This document shows, piece by piece, positions 57,239 to 64,000 of a DNA stretch of 64,000 bases. Position 1 is the first letter of the stretch. The number at the start of each line of letters is the position of its first letter. The translations under genes were made by a program, and so were the position numbers. This DNA is from Glaciozyma antarctica PI12. Taxonomy: Eukaryota > Basidiomycota > Microbotryomycetes > Kriegeriales > Camptobasidiaceae. The stretch spans positions 754,692 through 818,691 of the forward strand of contig KZ627153.1 of the NCBI GenBank assembly GCA_002917775.1, in the 5' to 3' direction. The notes beneath the pieces were generated by a model. That model worked only from the letters and a program-made list of their open reading frames with translations, made no database searches and was not told the origin of the DNA.

Positions 57239-60200
57239 AGCAGTGTACAATTGAGAAGGTCTATTGGTTCTACCACTACCAGCTTTGATCGAGGACACAG
57301 GACATGCAGAAGGATCTCCACCTCGTTTCTTGTTTCGAGGAGGACAGCTCCTGATGGCTCTGGCCAGGTGTCTGTGCCCTGACGGCTTTGAAATTCGGGC
57401 TTTCACTCGCACGGTAAACCATAATTCTGATGCCATGCTTTTGAAATCATCACCCAAGAGCTGCAGCGTTTGCAACCGAGCGTCGCAAGGAGAGAAGCAG
57501 TGCTTTGAGAAAAGATTGCGGGATAACCAAGCCTCGTTCAGCCCAGATCAAGGTTACGCCATGCTTTAAGATTCAACGCACATCCAATGGTGCCTGAATC
57601 ATTGAATTTTGTCTAGGATTGAGCCAGGTGAGTAGAGGCAGACATGGGGAGAGCACACTATCAGCCACGGATAACTCGGCCAATTCTTGACGGTTTACCA
57701 CATCGTTTGGAGCATAGCTCAGTGTCGTCCGAATCTATCGATTTCAGTGTGCAGCGGTCAGAGGAAGAGAGCCTTGCTGATTGAATCATACCCCTCACGC
57801 CCCATTCAGGAAGCAGCGGTGAGAGAGCTGGTGCATCACAACCGTGACTAGTGTCTTCTTAACCTCCCAGTTCGTCTCATCTAGGCTGTACTACTGTACT
57901 CCCAACAGGAGGGCCAACTCATCGAAGTTGGCCTTGCGAACGCGCGCAGAGGATGAGACTGAGCTGAACGCTTGGCAAAGTCGATCAGAGAGAAGCACAC
58001 AACGGAAGCAAAGCGGGAGATGCTGTGCAGCGGGAAGATTTAGAATAAGACGAGCAGAAGGCCTCGGCAACCCTCCGCTCGCTATCTGGGTGTCAATCAC
58101 CGTCGGTCCCTCGAACAGCGCAGAGTTTGAAAGCAGATGTTGTAGCAGACGGCACAGAAGTTAGGCGAGGTCGTGAATAGCACGTTCAGAGATCAGAGTG
58201 GGTCTAGCAGGTGCTGAGCTGGTTGAATGAGGGAATCGGAGCTCAATTGCAGGCAAGATCGGTCGCCGTCGCCGATACAATATCTTGCCGCTTTAGCGGT
58301 CTTAAAGAGGTTTTACCCTGTGTGGAGAGGCATCAGTGACTGCATTCGCAAGCTCGGGAGGAGCTGGCAGAGGGAGAACATGAATGCGCGGTGATGCGAG
58401 CGAGAGACGCGACGCCGCGCACGACGTAGTGACCCTGAATCGGACCTACCAGCGCTTGCTTTAGTCGGTAAGTCGGTCGTCGACCAGAAGCGCCAGCAAC
58501 AGAGGGCCTGAGAGGAAAAGCAGCAGAGGTTGTGCTATCCTCGCACCCCAAGATCCTCAATTTTGCACTAACCACTGGCGCGACAACGACAAACAAGACC
58601 ACGCCGGAAAGCCCTCGCTCAGGCACGTCCGATGCCGTGCTCCTCATCTCGGCGGCGCGACTGATCCTTCCGCTACGCCGGCTCTGGTGTAGACACGAGC
58701 GCCAGCGATCCCGAGGCTCAAACAGCTTCGGCGTGCGGGGCTGAGCGGAGGAACAACAGCTGCTGCACCGAGTAGGGAGCAGTCCTTGCTTGATACAGGC
58801 GCTGCTGGCCTTCAGGGAGCCCTCCATAACCCCACCGCTCCTACTCCCTCACGAACCAGTCCATCTGCCGGCGTCTCCTCCTCTCCGCCGTTTCTGTGCG
58901 ATCTCACGCACGGCCTGGACTGAGGTGGACCTCCTCAACGGACGCCAGCCTCCCCCTCTCAACCGCCGAGTCGCGCTCACCTCCTTGATCCCTCGAGCAT
59001 CGCACTTCCTCCCATCCTCCGTTCCTCCAGCGCGCCCCTCAATATATCTTAGAGCGTCCAGGGCGGTGTTTCTTGGGTGCAGTGCCGATGAGAGGACGGC
59101 GGAAGCCGGTGGGAGAGGAGGAGCGGCGGGGTTGGGCGAGAGGGAGGCGGAGAGCGTCGAGGGGAGGTGCTGGCGAACAAAGACGAAAGGGGCGTCCTGC
59201 AGGGTGTGAAGGGAGTAGTAAGAGAGCTAGGGCGCGAGTTGGCGAGGTCGGATCGAGTGGGACAAGGGAGAGGAGCACTCCACTCGAGAACGAATTCAAA
59301 GTAACAAAATTTGTAGTCGCTTCAAAACTGAAGTGAGGGTTTGTAGTCTGAATTAATGTCCTGGCTCTGACGACGGGATAGCTCTTTCAGCTGGCTCCGA
59401 CTGATCTGCTCGTCGTACAAGAGCGTCTGAAGGAGCTGGCAGGCAACTGTGGAGGTCGATTTGACTCCAATTGTCTCCTCCGACGCTCGGGCTCAGCCTG
59501 AGACTGGAGGAACAGCCCGTTTCCCCTATGCTCTTTAGCCTCGGACGTCGCTTCCAATGAGAGAACGAACGAGCGACGAGTGGGACGTGAGAGCTCAACC
59601 GGACTGACCACAACGAGCGAGCACCAGGACCGAGAATTCTCGCACCGTCTTTGAAGAGTTCGTTGACCCTCTTCCCTGGGACTATTCGCTCTTCCGAATC
59701 AGACAATCAGAAAAAAAGTCTGCTTCGATGATTCAACCAACAGAGCAGGCCGAAACACCTCTCGATGCTGATGAACCGTCACACACAAGGAGCGGACAGC
59801 GCTGCGGTTGCGGCATCGCGTGGGGACGGCACCTAGGCTCGAAATTCCAACCCAAATACAGCGTCGTCTAGCTCGACTAAGCAGCTTTCATTTGAATACT
59901 TGATGAAGCCGTTCCACTCACTGGCCATCCCGCCACCCCTAGGAAAAGCGAGACGGGAGTGAACGTTTTGTGCTAGAGGTCGAGCTGAAACAGGACCTTG
60001 TTGGGACGGGAGATCCCTTCAAAGAGCGCCAGGTCGAATCTGCAGCCGTTGGTTTGCAAACCCTGTCCTTCTCCACCCTCTGCAAGGGGAGCCAAGATCC
60101 GGAGCTCCGGCGGATGGGGCTTCTTCTACAAGAACGAAAGCAGCGGAGAGGTCTCCCTTGGAAGTGAACGCTCCTATTCTCTCCTCCTCTTCGCACACTC

Positions 60201-60393
60201 TGTTCCTAGCACGGTCATGCACGGGTTTGAGACGAGGGAGGGTGTTCAAGTCAAGAGTGTTGGCGTTTCTCCCTCCACCACCACGAGTACAACCTCAAAC
60301 GCCCGCGATTCAAACACCGTGCGCGACTGGCAAGTGGGAGAAGCACTAGGCCAGGGTGAGTGGATCAAAAGAGAGATCCGAAGCAAAGAATTG

Positions 60394-60423
60394 CAAAAAC
60401 CGTGAGAATTCTCACGGTTTTTG
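60394..60423. repeat. Perfect 30-bp palindrome
   Basis: The left arm CAAAAACCGTGAGAA is followed at once by its exact reverse complement, with GAATTC at the centre and no spacer. The match ends sharply on both sides (G on the left, A on the right). It could form a hairpin in DNA or RNA. Confidence 0.95.
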
Positions 60424-61451
60424 ACTGGGAGCAGCGTTCCTGGCACTTGGCCGCAGGTGACGGCCTCGCAAGTGTTACAGAAGTCGTTAGCGCCACTTAC
60501 ATAGCAGTATTGCCACTGGGATGGAGAAGATTGGTGCAGAACTCGGTGCTGTAGGGGATGAGAAGTGGAGAGCGAGGGCACCTGGCAGCGACTGCTCCCC
60601 CGCAACTCGGATCGCTGAGGTTTCTGGTGCTATACAAGGTATTTCGGTGGTGGGGATTCCGGAAATAGCTGAACCGCAGCTTTGAAAGCCCTCCATCGTC
60701 TCAAAAGTGGACCAGCGAGATGACCGAGCCAAATCAGGCCTGAATTTCTTGCCACGTTGAAACAGCTGACGTTTCGTGCCAAATCGGATGGTACCATAGG
60801 AGAGGTGTCAAATTGGCAAGCTCAGAAGGCCTTGGTTGAGGGCTGTCAGTTTTGTGGTCGCCGAACAATGGGAGCCGCAAGCTTGATTCATCTGACCATA
60901 ACTGGGGACAGTTCTTCCCTGTCCACACCGAATGCGAGGCGTAAAGCTAGGAGCTAGAGCTTTGATAAACGGTGTCAAACTTTGGATCAGCTCTCATCAC
61001 CATCACGAGGAGGTGCAGCAAGGCAATACCGAGTGTAGGCCGCCTGCGGGGCACTGTGATTCAAGCATATCACCGCACTTTGATCTCGGTTATCGTAAAA
61101 GAGACGCAAGAGAACGCTGCGAGTCTTGGATGAAACAAAACGGTGGAGATTTGACCGAGAGAGGGCCCGAGGAAAGCAGGAGAGGGAGGGCCGTTGAGAA
61201 TGAGGAGCAGATTAAGAGGACGATTCAAGTCGGGGTTAAAGGAGAGGAAGAGTACTCGAAGCACGTACTCAATGGCACAGGAGCTGAGAGGAAAGGGACC
61301 ACCTGCTCTGGCGGAATCCAGTGGCACTAGCGTGAAGCACCTGACGAGGTGTAGGAGGGTTCGAGGTTCGCGTTTTTTACAGACCTCAAGCTTGCCGCTC
61401 GTTCACTCGACTTGCTTCGATCTTCCCGGAGGTAGCTTTCCGGGACGTCCG

Positions 61452-61770
61452 GTGGCCGAGTTTTGGGCTCTGTTCCGCCGAAAGTGCTTGAAAGCTGTTG
61501 TCTCGCGCTCTGCCCTCCTCGGTGTCTGTTTGGCCAGGTTGTGGCTCGTTTTTCGCTGCGGTCCAAGCTGCGGTAGTGCCAGTGCGTTACGAGCTCCTTG
61601 GGAAGTCCGTGGACCGAGTTTTGGGCTCCGTCAGACCGAAGGTGCTCGAAAGCTGTTGCCTTGCCTCGCTGCGCTGCTCGGTGTCCGTTTGGCCAGTTTG
61701 TGGCTCGCTTCCCGCTGCGTTTCAAGTTTCGTCCCTTCTGCTTCGTTTGTGGCTGTCCTGGAAGTCACTC
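61452..61770 (+). repeat. Imperfect tandem repeat, 157-bp period, about two copies plus a weaker third
   Basis: GTGGCCGAGTTTTGGGCTC at 61452 recurs as GTGGACCGAGTTTTGGGCTC at 61609. Further shared blocks are GAAAGCTGTTG and CTCGGTGTC(T/C)GTTTGGCCAG. A weaker third copy begins at about 61773 (CCGAGTTTTTACCTC). Confidence 0.8.
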
Positions 61771-62216
61771 TCCCGAGTTTTTACCTCACGATCGTCCAAA
61801 CCGAACGCGCACGCGAGCGAGTTGACCTTCTCGGACTCCGTCTCCGCCGCCTTCTCACCCGCACCCCGCTGTGGGTTCTGCTTCGCTCGTTCCAGTGCGT
61901 CTCAAGCTTTCTAGGAGATGTGCCGGCCGGGTTGCGAGCTCAGTTCCTTGAGCAAGGCGGTGTGCCCTCCCAGTCCTCAGCTCTCTCCGCACCTCACCAC
62001 CTCGGACCTCAGCCTTCTTGCTCCCGTCGAGCTCACCACAGCCTTCACCTACCAAGAGGCTCACTCCAACAAGTTCACCACCTTTGCTCGGCGACCTGAC
62101 AAACCAGATCGACCGCTCGCGCGCCGCGCGTCTCCCAGGCTCATCGAGCTGGGCGGCGTCGTCTTCTCCTCCCACCACGAGGCACACCCTTCCACACTCC
62201 CTCTGCCTTCCACCCG

Positions 62217-63756
62217 ATGTCACGACCCGCGACCCGGCTGACGCAGCTCGCGCCCAGCTCTCGTCTTGCTCCCTCACTCCCCCTCCTCCGCATCTCCCAC
62301 CTACCATCTCCTCCTCTCCTCCCTCCCACCTGGAGCTCTCGACTCTTCTCCTCCACACACAGCTCCTCCTCCGCCAAGCCTCCACCTACTCCCTCCACCT
62401 CAAGACCTGAACGCGCGTCACCTACCACTCCCTCCACCGCGCCTCCCGATCCGCAGGCCTCCCTGATCCAGCGTGGATGGGCCATGGCTAAAGCGGAAGG
62501 GCTGCACTATTGGAATGGATCAAAGGCGATGGGCAAGGAGTTGCGGCTATCGAAGGAGCTTCTCGAGCGCCGGAGAGCGGGAGAGATGCTGACCAGGCGT
62601 GAGGACTTGCAAGTACGCACTGCCGTTCTCCCTGCCGTAACGAAAGCTTACGAAATTGTTCTGTGCAGCTACAACGCTCCAAGTCGGATCTCCTCCGCCT
62701 GATCCCATTCTCGCCGTTCCTGATCATTCCTGAGCTGCTGCCGTTCGCCCTCAAGTTCTTCCCCAACCTCCTTCCATCAACGTTCGCAAAGCAGAGTCAA
62801 CTGGTGAGTAGTCGTGTAATGGACTTGTCGGTGCGGGCGCGAAGCTGACACGCCGTCGTCGCTTCCGCCAGGACGCGAACCGGACAAAGCTGCACGAGAC
62901 TCGCGTCAAGGTGGCGAAGGCGCTACAAGATGCGGTCCGTGAGAACGCTTTCGCGGATGCCAGCAAGGTCAAGGACAGCTCCGAGTGGCAGGCATTTGCG
63001 CGCAAGGTGCGTCTTTCGCAAGGCTTTTGATTTCCTGTTCCTCCGCGCTGACCGGTCCGCTTGATTCCAGGTCGGAAGCGGCAAGGACCAACCGACTATC
63101 GAGGAGAGCGTATCGGTCTCCAGGCTTTTCTCGGAGAGCCTCAAGCTCGAGACGGTGCCCGTTCCTCAACTCATCTCGCTCTGTCGGTACGCTCCTTTCA
63201 CTCCTCACGCTCAATGAGCCTGCGCTGAACCTTTCTCGAAACAGTTACGTGCCCCTCGGTACTTTTCGCATGGACAGCGCACACGCCGCCGCCATCATTG
63301 ACCGTCTGCGCGAGATCGAGCTGGACGATCAGGTCCGTCGCAGTCTCTCCCGCCCTTCCCTAGACGCCACTGATACCCAGCCCTCCGCTCAGCTGATTCA
63401 ATCCGAAGGCATTTCCTCCCTCACTCCCGCCGAGCTCGGGAGCGCGTGCGAAGCCCGAGCGATCCGCACGATCGGCGTTGACGAGGAGCGCCTTCTCGGC
63501 CAACTCGCGCAATGGATCGTCCTGCACCTGGAGCACGAGGTATCTGGCTCGCTTCTCATCTTGAGCAAGGCTCTTACGATGGGAGGAGATGGGGACAAGG
63601 ACGACATTCTTCGAAGCTTGCAGGTTACGCTCGCGACTCTGCCGGACAAGCTCGTGAGTTGCATTGCGCTGAGGGTGTTCTCGCTAGAAACCGAACGTTG
63701 ACTTCGAATATCCTCTTCTACAGGCCGACCTGGACTTGTCCTCTCGGAGGCTATGA
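62217..63756 (+). CDS. LETM1/Mdm38-family mitochondrial inner-membrane protein
   Basis: Mdm38/LETM1 proteins sit in the mitochondrial inner membrane and support K+/H+ exchange and translation there. [20 protein letters not shown] and following residues form a basic, serine-rich presequence. [20 protein letters not shown] leads to the membrane segment [20 protein letters not shown] and [13 protein letters not shown], the family hallmark. After three introns the ribosome-binding-type domain includes [51 protein letters not shown] and [21 protein letters not shown] last intron (GTGAGT to CTACAG) joins LPDKL to [10 protein letters not shown] and the stop at 63754. About 430 residues, short for LETM1 and without EF hands, as in fungal Mdm38/Ylh47. 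Confidence 0.88.
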
Positions 63757-64000
63757 TCTTGGAGACTGCTGCAGAAATAGACGCACCACCTTCACCGCAA
63801 GCCCTCCTCTCCCCTTCGCCATCATTCCCTCTCTTGTCTCGGTTAGAGCCTTGCCAAGAACTGCAAATAGATGTTGTACGGAGCGGCGATTCGGTGGAGA
63901 GGAGCGCGTAACTTGGGGCCGGCGCGCAGGGAAGAAGCGAAGCGAGAGCGCACGATAGACCAAATCACGAGCGGCCAGCTGCCAGTCTCCGAAACGCCAT
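63757..64000. other. Downstream of LETM1 gene
   Basis: About 240 bases to the window edge with no gene recognised. Confidence 0.6.

Larger units (their letters stand above)
57240..62216. other. Gene-poor tract of about 5 kb
   Basis: No gene is supported on either strand. Several sampled lines are 43-47% GC, against about 60% in coding parts, though 58.8-59.2 kb is GC-rich. It contains a perfect palindrome (60394-60423) and a repeat array (61452-61770). I saw no reverse transcriptase, transposase or integrase motif and no target-site duplication by eye. Confidence 0.6.

Noticed and set aside
57240-62216. A hidden transposon or retroelement in the gene-poor tract
   Set aside because: No polymerase, integrase or transposase motifs, no paired long terminal repeats and no clear target-site duplication were seen by eye.
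1-64000. CRISPR array, bacterial operons or ribosome binding sites
   Set aside because: The spliced genes show eukaryotic nuclear DNA; no direct-repeat/spacer pattern was found.

Overview
The window is nuclear DNA of a fungus, most likely a red yeast of the Microbotryomycetes (Rhodotorula/Rhodosporidium type). The signs are GC-rich coding sequence with C/G-ending codons, dense multi-exon genes, and introns mostly 45-60 nt long with GTGAGT/GTGCGT/GTACGT donors, CTAAC/CTGAC branch sites and CAG acceptors. Protein families such as Egt1, Alg10, NUP159, TRM1 and LETM1 are eukaryotic and fungal in form. The genus is an inference; I could not search databases. No tRNA, rRNA, retroelement or viral relic was recognised.

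Layout. 0.6-8.2 kb: EGT1 (ergothioneine synthesis), a pICln-like methylosome subunit and an ELO-type fatty acid elongase, all on +. 9.5-18.5 kb: four F-box/leucine-rich-like paralogues (one +, three -) surrounding an Argonaute that keeps only its MID and PIWI parts. 19.0-30.4 kb: an SNF2-type helicase that has lost its first ATPase lobe, intact SANT/Myb and GT62 mannosyltransferase genes, an ALG10 with a damaged active-site region, then an inverted SNF2 first-lobe fragment abutting a fifth, truncated F-box paralogue. 31-42 kb: citrate synthase, a nickel/cobalt transporter, an alpha/beta hydrolase and an MFS permease. 44-56.6 kb: NUP159, an enoyl-CoA hydratase and TRM1. 56.9-62.2 kb: a 5-kb gene-poor, GC-lower tract with imperfect ~158-bp repeats near both ends, a telomere-like TTAGGG motif and a perfect 30-bp palindrome. 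62.2-63.8 kb: a LETM1/Mdm38 homologue.

Most genes are ordinary housekeeping or metabolic genes and do not form one pathway. The striking part is 9.5-30.4 kb, where an RNA-silencing gene, a family of F-box-like genes and an SNF2 helicase are truncated, rearranged or frame-disrupted while intact genes lie among them. This looks like a locus in decay. A second pattern is that four genes (pICln, citrate synthase, NUP159, TRM1) carry one giant intron of 0.9-1.1 kb close to the start codon.

Caveat: several well-conserved genes (pICln, NUP159, TRM1) also show single-base frame breaks in or near C or G runs. That pattern suits residual assembly error, so single-base frameshifts elsewhere should not by themselves be read as pseudogenes.
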